In this document: piece by piece, positions 1 through 9,957 of the stretch
Numbering within the stretch: position 1 is the stretch's first letter
Layout: the number at the start of each line of letters is the position of its first letter
The notes under the pieces: generated by a model
The model's database searches: none
Told to the model about the DNA's origin: nothing
Seen by the model: only the letters and a program-made list of their open reading frames with translations
Source of the DNA: Kumtagia sp963820075
Lineage (GTDB): Bacteria; Pseudomonadota; Alphaproteobacteria; Rhizobiales; Rhizobiaceae
Length of the DNA stretch: 64,000 nucleotides
Direction of reading: 5' to 3'
NCBI GenBank assembly: GCA_963820075.1
Contig: CAWFYS010000002.1
Coordinates: forward strand, 62,001-126,000
Translations under genes and position numbers: made by a program

Positions 1-373
1 GGCGCGCGCCGGGCTTTACGATCTTGCGAATGTGGTCGGCGGCGAACGTCGCGGCGTCCACCGTGCCCCATGCAGCGGCGTACAGCGACGGGGTCCAGAA
101 CGGCCGGTTGGCATGCTCGCCGCCTTCCATCCGGTTGCCGACATAGGCGGCGCGTTCCGGCCGGCCCTTCTCATAAATCACGACCGGCAGGTAGCGGCTG
201 TGACCGATCGCGTCCATTGCGGCGAAGAAGATGAATTTGTAGCCGCCAAGCAAAAATTGGACATTGTGTTTTGAGGTGGCGACGAGCACATCGATGCCGG
301 CAGCCTCCATCAATCTGTCGAGTTTTTCATGGTCGAACGGAATGGCGACCGGATCGTCAGCTTTTATGTTCAT
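1..373 (-). CDS. M24 family (Xaa-Pro peptidase-like) metallopeptidase, N-terminal part, cut by window edge
   Basis: The reverse strand from 373 down to base 1 is open and encodes about 124 residues with no stop. The text around residues 15-40 (LDRLMEAAGIDVLVATSKHN, then a LGGY motif) resembles the creatinase-like N-terminal domain of M24 Xaa-Pro aminopeptidases. The catalytic pita-bread domain would lie beyond the window, so no metal ligands are visible and activity cannot be judged. Two ATGs are adjacent (376 and 373); GGGAGG lies about 5 bases before the second, which I prefer. It is divergent from vapBC. A non-peptidase relative of the fold is possible. Confidence 0.7.
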   Translation of the reverse strand, partial: MNIKADDPVAIPFDHEKLDRLMEAAGIDVLVATSKHNVQFLLGGYKFIFFAAMDAIGHSRYLPVVIYEKGRPERAAYVGNRMEGGEHANRPFWTPSLYAAAWGTVDAATFAADHIRKIVKPGAR

Positions 374-478
374 CATTTCCTCCCAAGCCACCGTAGCGCG
401 GGCGGCGCCGAAGGTGCAAGTCAGGACGTGCGAGCGTCTCGTTTCTGCCGACACCACCCGCATTATCCGAAACCGATT

Positions 479-506
479 GCAGAATATTCAAAAGTGAATA
501 TTCTGC
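479..506. promoter_or_regulatory. 28-bp palindrome, candidate VapB operator
   Basis: Two perfect 11-base arms, GCAGAATATTC (479-489) and GAATATTCTGC (496-506), are separated by AAAAGT. The centre is about 45 bases before the vapB start, in the divergent M24 peptidase/vapB spacer. VapB-type antitoxins autoregulate by binding such palindromes; the link here is by position only. Confidence 0.55.
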
Positions 507-537
507 ATATGCAATTTTGAACCTTTAGGTAGCTGAA

Positions 538-777
538 ATGCCCCTCTACATTCGGGACAATAGCGTCGACCAACTCGCCGAACGCCTGCGCAAGGCATTG
601 CGTGTTCACACCAAGACCGATGCCGTCCGAACCGCTCTAAAACACGAGTTGGAGCGCATCGAGAACGCTACGCCCATGGGTGATCGTGTCAGGGAAATCC
701 AGATGTCTTTAGGGATCGGCGGCCGCACCGGCGGCTTCGACCACAAGGCGTTTTCCGACAGCCTGTATGGCGAATAG
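538..777 (+). CDS. vapB: VapB-type antitoxin (PSK/Rv0623-like)
   Basis: Encodes 79 residues, the usual antitoxin length. The N-terminal half (IRDNSVDQLAERLRKAL then TKTDAVRTALKHEL) fits the short DNA-binding module of the Rv0623/PSK antitoxin family, in which the C-terminal tail wraps the toxin. The stop is 5 bases before the PIN-domain gene, so the two form one transcription unit, antitoxin first as usual. A perfect 28-bp palindrome lies upstream and probably serves autorepression. The ribosome site (AGGT about 8 bases upstream) is weak. The family call is by pattern and context. Confidence 0.85.
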   Translation: MPLYIRDNSVDQLAERLRKALRVHTKTDAVRTALKHELERIENATPMGDRVREIQMSLGIGGRTGGFDHKAFSDSLYGE

Positions 778-782
778 GGCCC

Positions 783-1220
783 ATGTTCCTCGACGCTTCC
801 GCCATTGTCGCCATCCTCGCCCAGGAGGAGGACGCCGACTATCTTCTCGCCAAAATAGAGCACGGCACCGGAGGGCGCTTCTACTCTGCCTTGTCGGCAT
901 ACGAGGCTATCGTCAGCCTGGCGCGTATTCTAACAAACCTTTCCGCCGGCCCGACCGCGCCTATTCAAGCGGCGACGATTGAACACACCCATCAAAGGGT
1001 TTTGGACTTCCTCGCGGTGGTCGCAGCGAAAGAGATACCGATCAGCGGAACGATCCTGAACGGCGCCATCGACGCAACGCGCACCTACGGCAAACTTGTC
1101 GGCAGTCCGGCACGGCTGAACCTCGGCGATTGTTTCGCCTACGCTTGCGCGAAGGGATGCGACAGTCCGATACTCTTCAAGGGCAATGATTTTCCTCATA
1201 CCGATATGGAACTGGCATAG
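783..1220 (+). CDS. vapC: VapC-type PIN-domain ribonuclease toxin
   Basis: Encodes 145 residues with the PIN-domain layout. The acidic residues expected to hold the catalytic metal are visible: D4 in FLDASAIVA, E41 in SALSAYEAI, D116 in LNLGDCFAYA, and probably D136 near the end. VapC toxins are Mg-dependent RNases that cut tRNA or rRNA when their antitoxin is lost. It follows vapB by 5 bases. The frame is intact and no key residue is missing, so this looks like a working module. Its RNA target cannot be read from sequence. Confidence 0.88.
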   Translation: MFLDASAIVAILAQEEDADYLLAKIEHGTGGRFYSALSAYEAIVSLARILTNLSAGPTAPIQAATIEHTHQRVLDFLAVVAAKEIPISGTILNGAIDATRTYGKLVGSPARLNLGDCFAYACAKGCDSPILFKGNDFPHTDMELA

Positions 1221-1296
1221 CGCCCGACATCCTGACGCTTGGTGAGCCCGCTGTTTGCTTGTTTGGAGAAGGGAGCTTTCGCGAAGATCGACAGGC

Positions 1297-1328
1297 AGCC
1301 TCTTTCATAGGAAGCCTCTTTCATAGTA
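1297..1328. repeat. 16-bp tandem duplication
   Basis: AGCCTCTTTCATAG occurs at 1297-1310 and again at 1313-1326, giving a 16-base period in the spacer between vapC and the oxidoreductase gene. No function is apparent. Confidence 0.7.
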
Positions 1329-1430
1329 CGCAACCGGGTACGGAGTGCCGGTCGACCCGGTCGACAGACGGCGGCTCCGGTCGCTCATGAAACGCTTTCT
1401 CCACCGCGCACAAGAACCGGAGTGACGAAT

Positions 1431-2417
1431 ATGTTCCGCTGGGGTGTCCTGTCGACCGCCAAGATCGCACGCGACCAGTTGCTGCCCGCCATCCAGGATG
1501 CCGACAACGGCGTGCTGACGGCCGTCGCCAGCCGCGACGAAGCCAAGGCCCGTGCGCTGGCGGACCGCTTCGGCGCGCCTCACGCCTTCGGCTCCTACGA
1601 GGCGCTGCTGGCCTCCGATACGGTCGACGGCGTCTATATCCCGCTGCCGACGTCCCGGCATATCGAATGGGCGGTGAAGGCCGCCGACGCGGGCAAGCAT
1701 GTGCTGGTCGAGAAGCCGCTGGCGCTCGCCGCCAAGGATATCGCCGAAGTGATCGCGGCGCGGGACCGCAACAAGGTTCTGATCTGCGAAGCCTTCATGG
1801 TCGTCTACCACCCGCAATGGGCCAAGGTGCGCGAGCTTGTACGGAGCGGCGCCATCGGCCGGCTGCGCCACGTGCAGGGCGCCTTTGCCTATTACAATGT
1901 CGATCCCGCGAACATGCGCAACAAGCTCGACCTCGGCGGCGGCGCGTTGCCCGATATCGGCGTCTACCCGACTGTCTCGACGCGCTTCGTCACCGGCCAG
2001 GAACCGCTGCGCATCCAGGCCACGGTCGAGCGGGATCCAAAATTCGGCACCGACACCTATTCGAGCACCAAGGCGGACTTCGGCGGTTTCCACCTTTCCT
2101 TCTATTGCTCGACACAGATGGCATTGCGCCAGTTCATGGTGTTCCACGGCGAAAAAGGCTTCATCGAGGTGCATGCGCCGTTCAACGCCGGCGACTACGA
2201 TCACCACCGGGTGGAGTTGCACAACCAGAACCATACCGAGGCGACCGTCTTCCGCTTTCCGGCGACGCGGCAGTACCGGCTGGAGGTCGAGGCTTTCGCC
2301 CGCGCCGCGCGGGGCGGCCCGGACGCGGTCTTCACGCTTGAAGAATCAGTGAAGAACCAGAAGGTCATCGACGCCATCTTCCGCGCCGCCGAAAAGGACG
2401 GCTGGGAAGAAGTTTAG
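1431..2417 (+). CDS. Gfo/Idh/MocA family NAD(P)-dependent oxidoreductase
   Basis: Encodes about 328 residues, the normal size. The N-terminal Rossmann region starts FRWGVLSTAKIARDQLLPAI and the family's VEKPLAL motif, with the catalytic lysine, follows near residue 95. The C-terminal half matches the GFO/IDH/MocA substrate domain. These enzymes oxidise or reduce sugars and inositols; the substrate here is unknown. A GTG at 1422 could also start, but GGAG (1419-1422) overlaps it and is 8 bases before the ATG at 1431, so I chose the ATG. The gene stands alone between vapBC and dnaK. Confidence 0.85.
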   Translation: MFRWGVLSTAKIARDQLLPAIQDADNGVLTAVASRDEAKARALADRFGAPHAFGSYEALLASDTVDGVYIPLPTSRHIEWAVKAADAGKHVLVEKPLALAAKDIAEVIAARDRNKVLICEAFMVVYHPQWAKVRELVRSGAIGRLRHVQGAFAYYNVDPANMRNKLDLGGGALPDIGVYPTVSTRFVTGQEPLRIQATVERDPKFGTDTYSSTKADFGGFHLSFYCSTQMALRQFMVFHGEKGFIEVHAPFNAGDYDHHRVELHNQNHTEATVFRFPATRQYRLEVEAFARAARGGPDAVFTLEESVKNQKVIDAIFRAAEKDGWEEV

Positions 2418-2512
2418 CGCCTGCATGCCGCACGGTTGGGAATGTCACGCCATGAATATGGGGATGATAGGCGTTCCGCCCATATTTCCGGCACTTTGAC
2501 CGGTTTGCGGCG

Positions 2513-2542
2513 CTTGCACGGCGAAATCGCTCTTCTTATATA
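2513..2542 (+). promoter_or_regulatory. Candidate heat-shock (RpoH-type) promoter of dnaK
   Basis: CTTGCA (2513-2518) and CTTATATA (2535-2542) are separated by 16 bases, close to the alphaproteobacterial RpoH pattern (CTTG, about 17 bases, CYTATNT). The site lies about 125 bases before the dnaK ATG. It could also serve the housekeeping sigma factor. Confidence 0.5.
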
Positions 2543-2666
2543 CGCGCCACAGCCGCCGGGGCGGGTCGCTGAAAGCGGTCCGCAAGGCGAATTTCTTTAA
2601 GAAACAGGGGTTTTCGTCGGAACGCCTTCTTGGGTCCTGAAAACCTGCTAAGCGGAGAGAACTAGA

Positions 2667-4583
<1,917 letters not shown>

Positions 4584-4610
4584 CTCAATCTTTGATTGTA
4601 GCAGTGAAAG

Positions 4611-4636
4611 GCTCGATCCCAACGGACCGGGCTTTT
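4611..4636 (+). terminator. Hairpin with T-run after dnaK
   Basis: Arms GCTCGATCC (4611-4619) and GGACCGGGC (4624-4632) pair over nine positions with one wobble and one mismatch, loop CAAC, followed by TTTT. It starts 27 bases after the dnaK stop. Confidence 0.6.
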
Positions 4637-4839
4637 CCTTTATGCAGCGGCCTGCCAAGGCCGTCTGAGGGTGCTTCTTGCAAAGTCATGCAAGAGCTGT
4701 GGCTATCCTGCAAAAAGCCCGCAAAAAGCTCGCTTCGCACCTTCGTGCCTATGGCATTGCGACGACCGACTTACTAAATCGTTGCAAACGCGGCGGCTCA
4801 AATGTTTTTGCCTGAGTAATTTGAAGGCAGCGGGACGAT

Positions 4840-5976
4840 ATGAAAGCTGATTTCTACGAAACGCTGGGTGTCGGCAAATCGGCCGACGAGAAGGCTCTCA
4901 AGAGCGCTTTCCGCAAGCTCGCCATGCAATTCCATCCCGATCGCAATCCCGGCGACACGTCTTGCGAGCAGAAGTTCAAGGAAATCAACGAAGCCTACGA
5001 GACGCTGAAGGACCCGCAGAAGCGCGCGGCTTATGACCGGTTCGGACATGCCGCTTTCGAAAACAACGGCGGCGGTGGCGGCGGTTTTGCCAACGGCTTT
5101 GGCGGCGGCGGCTTTTCCGACATTTTCGAGGATATTTTCGGTGAGATGATGGGCGGCGGGCGCCGCCGTTCGAGCGGCGGACGCGAGCGCGGCGCCGACC
5201 TGCGCTACAATATGGAGATCACGCTCGAGGAAGCCTATACCGGCAAGACCGCGCAGGTCCGTGTGCCGACCACCATCTCCTGCAGCGATTGCAGCGGCTC
5301 CGGCGCCCGGCCCGGAACCCAGCCGGCGGCCTGCTCGCTGTGCTCCGGCTCCGGCCGGGTGCGCGCCGCGCAAGGCTTCTTTTCGATCGAACGCACCTGT
5401 CCGCAATGCCATGGCCGCGGCCAGACGATCAAGGACCCCTGCCCCAAATGCTCCGGCCATGGCCGCGTCACCGAGGAGCGGTCGCTGTCGGTCAACATTC
5501 CGGCGGGCATCGAGGACGGCACCCGCATAAGGCTGGCCAATGAGGGCGAAGCCGGCCTTCGCGGCGGGCCGCCCGGCGACCTCTACATCTTCCTGTCGGT
5601 AAGGCCGCACGAGTTCTTCCAGCGCGACGGCGCCGACCTCTATTGCAAGGTGCCTATATCGATGATGACGGCCGCCCTCGGCGGCTCCTTCGAGGTGACC
5701 ACGCTCGACGGGTCGCAGACCCGCGTGAAAGTGCCGGAGGGCACGCAGAACGGGCGCCAGTTCCGCATGAAGGGCAAGGGCATGCCGATATTGCGGCAGC
5801 CGACGCTCGGCGATCTCTACATCCAGACGGCGGTCGAGACGCCGCAGAACCTGACGAAGCGGCAGCGCGAATTGCTGGAAGAGTTCGAGAAACTCTCCTC
5901 CCAGGATAATTCACCGCAATCGAGCGGCTTCTTCTCGCGCATGAAGGAATTTTTCGAGTCCTTCGGCAACACCTGA
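4840..5976 (+). CDS. dnaJ: Chaperone protein DnaJ (Hsp40, type I)
   Basis: Encodes 378 residues with the complete type-I layout. A J domain carries the HPD tripeptide at 32-34. A glycine/phenylalanine-rich stretch lies around residues 75-105. Four zinc-finger repeats follow (CSDCSGSG, CSLCSGSG, CPQCHGRG, CPKCSGHG) around 145-215, then the C-terminal substrate-binding domains. DnaJ delivers unfolded clients to DnaK and stimulates its ATPase. The frame is intact. It lies downstream of dnaK in the common rhizobial order. Confidence 0.98.
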   Translation: MKADFYETLGVGKSADEKALKSAFRKLAMQFHPDRNPGDTSCEQKFKEINEAYETLKDPQKRAAYDRFGHAAFENNGGGGGGFANGFGGGGFSDIFEDIFGEMMGGGRRRSSGGRERGADLRYNMEITLEEAYTGKTAQVRVPTTISCSDCSGSGARPGTQPAACSLCSGSGRVRAAQGFFSIERTCPQCHGRGQTIKDPCPKCSGHGRVTEERSLSVNIPAGIEDGTRIRLANEGEAGLRGGPPGDLYIFLSVRPHEFFQRDGADLYCKVPISMMTAALGGSFEVTTLDGSQTRVKVPEGTQNGRQFRMKGKGMPILRQPTLGDLYIQTAVETPQNLTKRQRELLEEFEKLSSQDNSPQSSGFFSRMKEFFESFGNT

Positions 5977-5996
5977 CAGTCCCCGAACCCGGCAGA

Positions 5997-6683
5997 TCAA
6001 TCGGCGACGAAGCGGTAGCCGACGCCGGGCTCCGTGCGGATGATTTTCGGGTCCGTCGCATCGCGCTCGATCTTGCCGCGCAACTGGCCGATGAAGACCC
6101 GCAGATAGTGCATGTCGTGACTGTGCGCGGGTCCCCAGACGGAGGTCAGCAAGGTCTTGTGGGTGACGACCCGGCCGGCATGGCGCGCCAAAAGCCCGAG
6201 GAGGTCATATTCCTTCGGCGTGAGCTTCAACTCCTGGCCGTCGCGTTTGATGCTGCGGCGCAGCGTGTCGATGACCAGGCCGTCCGCGCTGATCTCGGTC
6301 ATCCCGCCTTCGGCCTTGACGCGGTGGCGCAACGCGGTGCGCATGCGTGCCGTCAGTTCGCCAATGCCGAAGGGCTTTTCCACATAGTCGTCCGCGCCGA
6401 GATCCAGGGCCGCGATCTTTTCCGTTTCCTGGTCGCGGGCCGACAGAATGATGATCGGGACATCGGACCAGGCGCGCAGCCGCGCGATAACCTCCTTGCC
6501 GTCCATGTCCGGCAGGCCAAGGTCCAGAATGATCAGCGCCGGCGCGGCGGTAGCCGCGGCCTTCAAGGCTTCGGCGCCGTTCGCGGCGTCCACGACATCG
6601 TAGCCGGCGGCCTCCAGCGACGGGCGCAGGAAGCGCTGGATCTGCGGCTCGTCGTCGACGACCAGAACGCGCTCGCGGCTCAT
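5997..6683 (-). CDS. kdpE: KdpE, OmpR-family response regulator for potassium limitation
   Basis: Encodes 228 residues. The receiver domain has acidic D10/D11, phospho-acceptor D54 in LIILDLGLPDMDG, and the switch lysine in VEKPFG near 103. A winged-helix DNA-binding domain follows, with KLTPKEYDLLGLL near 155. KdpE, phosphorylated by KdpD, activates kdpFABC when potassium or turgor falls. Its ATG overlaps the kdpD stop by 4 bases (ATGA), so the two are translationally coupled at the end of the kdp operon. Confidence 0.95.
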   Translation of the reverse strand: MSRERVLVVDDEPQIQRFLRPSLEAAGYDVVDAANGAEALKAAATAAPALIILDLGLPDMDGKEVIARLRAWSDVPIIILSARDQETEKIAALDLGADDYVEKPFGIGELTARMRTALRHRVKAEGGMTEISADGLVIDTLRRSIKRDGQELKLTPKEYDLLGLLARHAGRVVTHKTLLTSVWGPAHSHDMHYLRVFIGQLRGKIERDATDPKIIRTEPGVGYRFVAD

Positions 6684-9376
6684 GCGTCCTCCGTGGCCGT
6701 ATTGTCGGCGGAAGCGACCGGAAAGCGCAAGGTGATGCGCGTGCCGCGCTTGCGAACGGCCGGGCTTTCGGCCTTGATCGTGCCGCCCATGGCCTCGACG
6801 AAGCCCTTGGCGATGGCAAGGCCGAGGCCGGTGCCGGGCGTGCGGCCGTCGGGCTTGGCGCGCCGGAAGAATTTCTCGAAGACGCTGTCCAGGTCCTTGG
6901 CGCGAATACCCCTGCCGAGATCGGTCACCGAAATGACGACATCGCCGCCGTCGACACGCGCATAGATGCTGATCGGCTCGCCGCCGCCATATTTGACCGC
7001 ATTGTCGAGCAGGTTGAACAGCACCTGCCCCAGGAGCACGCTGTCGCCGCGGATCAGCGGAAGGTCGCGGGCGATGCTGGCCTCGATCGCGCGGCCCGGA
7101 AAATACTTGGCGGCGCGCCGGATTGCGCCATGGATGACATCATTGACATCGATCCAGTCGCGCCTCGGATCGACCGTGCCGGCCTCGATCCGGGTCATGT
7201 CGAGCAGATTGTTGACGAAGCGCGTCAGCCGGTCGGCCTCTTCCTCGATCGAGGCGAGCAGGTCGGCGCGGGCCGCCGGCTTCATCCTGTCGCCCAGTTC
7301 GCGAAGACTGGAAACCGACCCGAGGATCGTTGCCAGCGGCGTCTTCAGGTCGTGCGAGATGGAGGACAGAAGTGCCGAGCGGAACCGCTCGCCTTCCAGC
7401 CGGGCAGCCTGATCGAGGCTTTCCCTGGAAAGGCGCGCGCGGTCGATGGCGACCGCCGTCTGGTCGAGCACCGAGCCCAGCGCCTGCTCCTCGGCCGCTT
7501 CAAGCGGCTTGCCGGCATGGCGAATGCCGACGACGCCGGTAACGCCCGACGGCGTCGTCAAGGGGCGGAACTGGAAAGCGCTGTTGGGAAGGGTTCCGGT
7601 GGCATTGCCGGCTATTTCCTTCTTCTCGAAGGCCCAGCGGGCGGCGGCCGTGTCGGTAATATCGAGATCGGTGTCCGGCGGCCACGCCGCCGACAATTGC
7701 AGTTCGCCTCCGGCGGCGGAGAACAGCACGACATCGCGCTTCAACGATGCCTGCATCTGAGTAACCGCGGCCCATACGACATCGTCGGCCTTCACCGTTC
7801 CCGACAGTTTGCGCGAGAAATCGTAGAGCGCCTCCGTCGCGCTTGCGCGGCCGCGAGCCAGGCTTGCCTGCTCGCTCAGCCGCGAGGCAAGCCCGCCGGC
7901 AATCAGCGCGGCGACAACGAAGATCAGCAGGCCGAATATTTCGTGCGGCGCCGCGATCGTGAAAGTGGCGACCGGCTCGATGAAGAAGAAATTGTAAGCG
8001 AGCGCCGACGCAAGCGCCGCCAGCAGGGCCGCGACATGGCCGCCGTAAACGGCGGAAATCAGCACAGCCAGAAGATAGAGCAGCGACACATTGGGCAGTT
8101 CGATGAAGGACCGGACGGTCAGGCCGAGATAGGTCGCCAGCCCGACCAGGAGCACGGGCAGGCCCAATTCCAGCCGCGGATTCCTGAGCATCGGCCATTG
8201 CCTCCGCTTTGCCGGGCGGGGTGGAGGCGCGCTGTCGTCGGTGACGATGTGCAGCCCAAGCCCCGAGACGCGCTCGATCAGCGCATCCGGCAGCGATTTT
8301 CGCAACAGGCTCAGCGGAAAGCGCTGCTTGCGCCCGCCGATGATGATCTGCGTGGAGTTTTCGCGCCGCGCCAGCCTGAGAATCTCCTCGACGAAATCGC
8401 GCCCGCTGACGCGCCGCGTCTCGGCGCCCAGGCTCTCCGCAAGCTTGAAATTCGCATCGAGGATGCGCGTCATGCCGACTGGAGGCGTCGGCATGTCGGC
8501 CCGCTCGATCGACACGACCAGCCAGGGCGCGTTGAGGCCGGAGGCGAGACGGGACGCGGTGCGGATGACCTTCTCGGAAAGCGGATCGGTGCCGATGCAG
8601 ACAAGCAGGCGCTCGGCGGTCTTCCACGGACCTTCGATCGCGTTCTGCTTCAGATAGTCGACCATCTGGTCGTCGACCCGGTCGGCGGTACGGCGCAGCG
8701 CCATCTCGCGCAGTGCCGTCAGATTGCCGAGGCGGAAGAAGCTGTCGGCCGCCCGCCTGGCGTTCTCCGGCAGGTAGACCTTGCCTTCCTTCAGCCGCTC
8801 GATGAGTTCGGCGGGCGCCAGATCGACAAGCAGCACCTCATCCGCCTTGCTCAGCACGGTGTCCGGAACGCGTTCGCGCACTTGCACGCTGGTGATCTGG
8901 GCGACCACGTCGGACAGGCTTTCCAGATGCTGGATGTTCATGGCCGACCAGACGTCCATGCCGGCCGCGATCAACTCCTCCACGTCAAGGTAGCGCTTGG
9001 GGTGACGGCTGTCGGGGGCGTTCGTATGCGCCAGTTCGTCGACGACGATGATGCGGGGCTTTCGCGCCAGCGCGGCGTCGAGATCGAATTCCTCGACCGT
9101 CTTGCCCTGGTAGTCGATCTTGCGGCGCGGCAGCACCTCCAGACCGGCGAGGAGATCGGACGTCTCGCTGCGTCCATGTGTCTCCACCAGGCCGATGACG
9201 ATATCCACGCCGTCGGCCTTGAGCCGCCTCGCGCGGCCAAGCATGGCGTAGGTTTTTCCGACGCCCGGCGCCGCGCCGAGGAACAGCGTCAGCTTGCCAC
9301 GCCGTCCGGCATCCGCGAGCGCAAGCAGCGCATCGGGGTCCGGACGGCTGTCAGGGTTTCGGCTCGTCTCAGCCAT
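6680..9376 (-). CDS. kdpD: KdpD, potassium-sensing membrane histidine kinase
   Basis: Encodes 898 residues. The N-terminal KdpD domain has Walker A GAAPGVGKT at 34-42 and is followed by a universal-stress-protein-like domain. Four closely spaced hydrophobic segments lie near 405-495. Then come a GAF-like region, the phospho-acceptor histidine in SISHDLKTPLATI, and an ATPase domain with GTGLGLAIAKGF. The frame is open well upstream of the chosen start, but ATG at 9376 begins the conserved N-terminus and lies just after the kdpC stop. It senses potassium limitation and phosphorylates KdpE. All expected domains are present. Confidence 0.96.
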   Translation of the reverse strand: MAETSRNPDSRPDPDALLALADAGRRGKLTLFLGAAPGVGKTYAMLGRARRLKADGVDIVIGLVETHGRSETSDLLAGLEVLPRRKIDYQGKTVEEFDLDAALARKPRIIVVDELAHTNAPDSRHPKRYLDVEELIAAGMDVWSAMNIQHLESLSDVVAQITSVQVRERVPDTVLSKADEVLLVDLAPAELIERLKEGKVYLPENARRAADSFFRLGNLTALREMALRRTADRVDDQMVDYLKQNAIEGPWKTAERLLVCIGTDPLSEKVIRTASRLASGLNAPWLVVSIERADMPTPPVGMTRILDANFKLAESLGAETRRVSGRDFVEEILRLARRENSTQIIIGGRKQRFPLSLLRKSLPDALIERVSGLGLHIVTDDSAPPPRPAKRRQWPMLRNPRLELGLPVLLVGLATYLGLTVRSFIELPNVSLLYLLAVLISAVYGGHVAALLAALASALAYNFFFIEPVATFTIAAPHEIFGLLIFVVAALIAGGLASRLSEQASLARGRASATEALYDFSRKLSGTVKADDVVWAAVTQMQASLKRDVVLFSAAGGELQLSAAWPPDTDLDITDTAAARWAFEKKEIAGNATGTLPNSAFQFRPLTTPSGVTGVVGIRHAGKPLEAAEEQALGSVLDQTAVAIDRARLSRESLDQAARLEGERFRSALLSSISHDLKTPLATILGSVSSLRELGDRMKPAARADLLASIEEEADRLTRFVNNLLDMTRIEAGTVDPRRDWIDVNDVIHGAIRRAAKYFPGRAIEASIARDLPLIRGDSVLLGQVLFNLLDNAVKYGGGEPISIYARVDGGDVVISVTDLGRGIRAKDLDSVFEKFFRRAKPDGRTPGTGLGLAIAKGFVEAMGGTIKAESPAVRKRGTRITLRFPVASADNTATEDA

Positions 9377-9384
9377 GCTGCATT

Positions 9385-9957
9385 TCAGGGCTTCAGCGCG
9401 TCCAGCGCAAGGTTGATTTCCAGAACATTGACGCGCGGTTCGCCGACGATGCCCAGCAGACGGCCTTCGGTGATGCGTTCCACCAGCGCCGCGACATCCT
9501 TTTCCGCTAAGCCGCGCGCCGCGGCGACGCGGGCGGCCTGCGCGCGCGCAAAGGCCGGGGAGATATGAGGGTCGAGCCCGGAGCCGGAGGCGGTGGCGGC
9601 ATCGGCGCTCGGTGCGGCGATGCCGCTCGCCCGAAGCCTCGCAATATCCCCCTTGACCCTCTCGACGAGCGCGGCGGAGGTCGGACCGAGGTTCGAACCG
9701 GTCGAGGCAGCCGCATTGTAAGGTGCGTCGGCAGTGACCGACGGGCGCGGCCAGAAATAGCGGTCGCTGGCGAAGTTCTGGCCGATCAGCCCGGATCCGA
9801 CAACGACATCCCCCTTGCGGACCAGGCTGCCATTTGCCTGCGCCGGGAAGACGATCTGGGCGATGCCCGTGACAGCGAGCGGATAGGCAAGCCCGGTCAG
9901 CGCGATGAAGATCGCCGTGAGTACGAGAGCGGGGCGAAGTTGAGCGAACATGGTCAC
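9385..9957 (-). CDS. kdpC: KdpC, potassium-transporting ATPase subunit C
   Basis: Encodes 190 residues. There is one N-terminal membrane helix (residues about 10-30) and then a periplasmic domain with NGSLV and the VGSGLIGQNF-to-YFWPRPS stretch typical of KdpC. The subunit stabilises the KdpAB complex and is thought to help ATP or potassium binding. Its start overlaps the kdpB stop by 4 bases, and the kdpD start follows 8 bases after its stop. Confidence 0.96.
   Translation of the reverse strand: MTMFAQLRPALVLTAIFIALTGLAYPLAVTGIAQIVFPAQANGSLVRKGDVVVGSGLIGQNFASDRYFWPRPSVTADAPYNAAASTGSNLGPTSAALVERVKGDIARLRASGIAAPSADAATASGSGLDPHISPAFARAQAARVAAARGLAEKDVAALVERITEGRLLGIVGEPRVNVLEINLALDALKP

Noticed and set aside
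7130..9568. 812-codon plus-strand frame over kdpD
   Set aside because: Antisense to the complete KdpD; composition is typical of a shadow.
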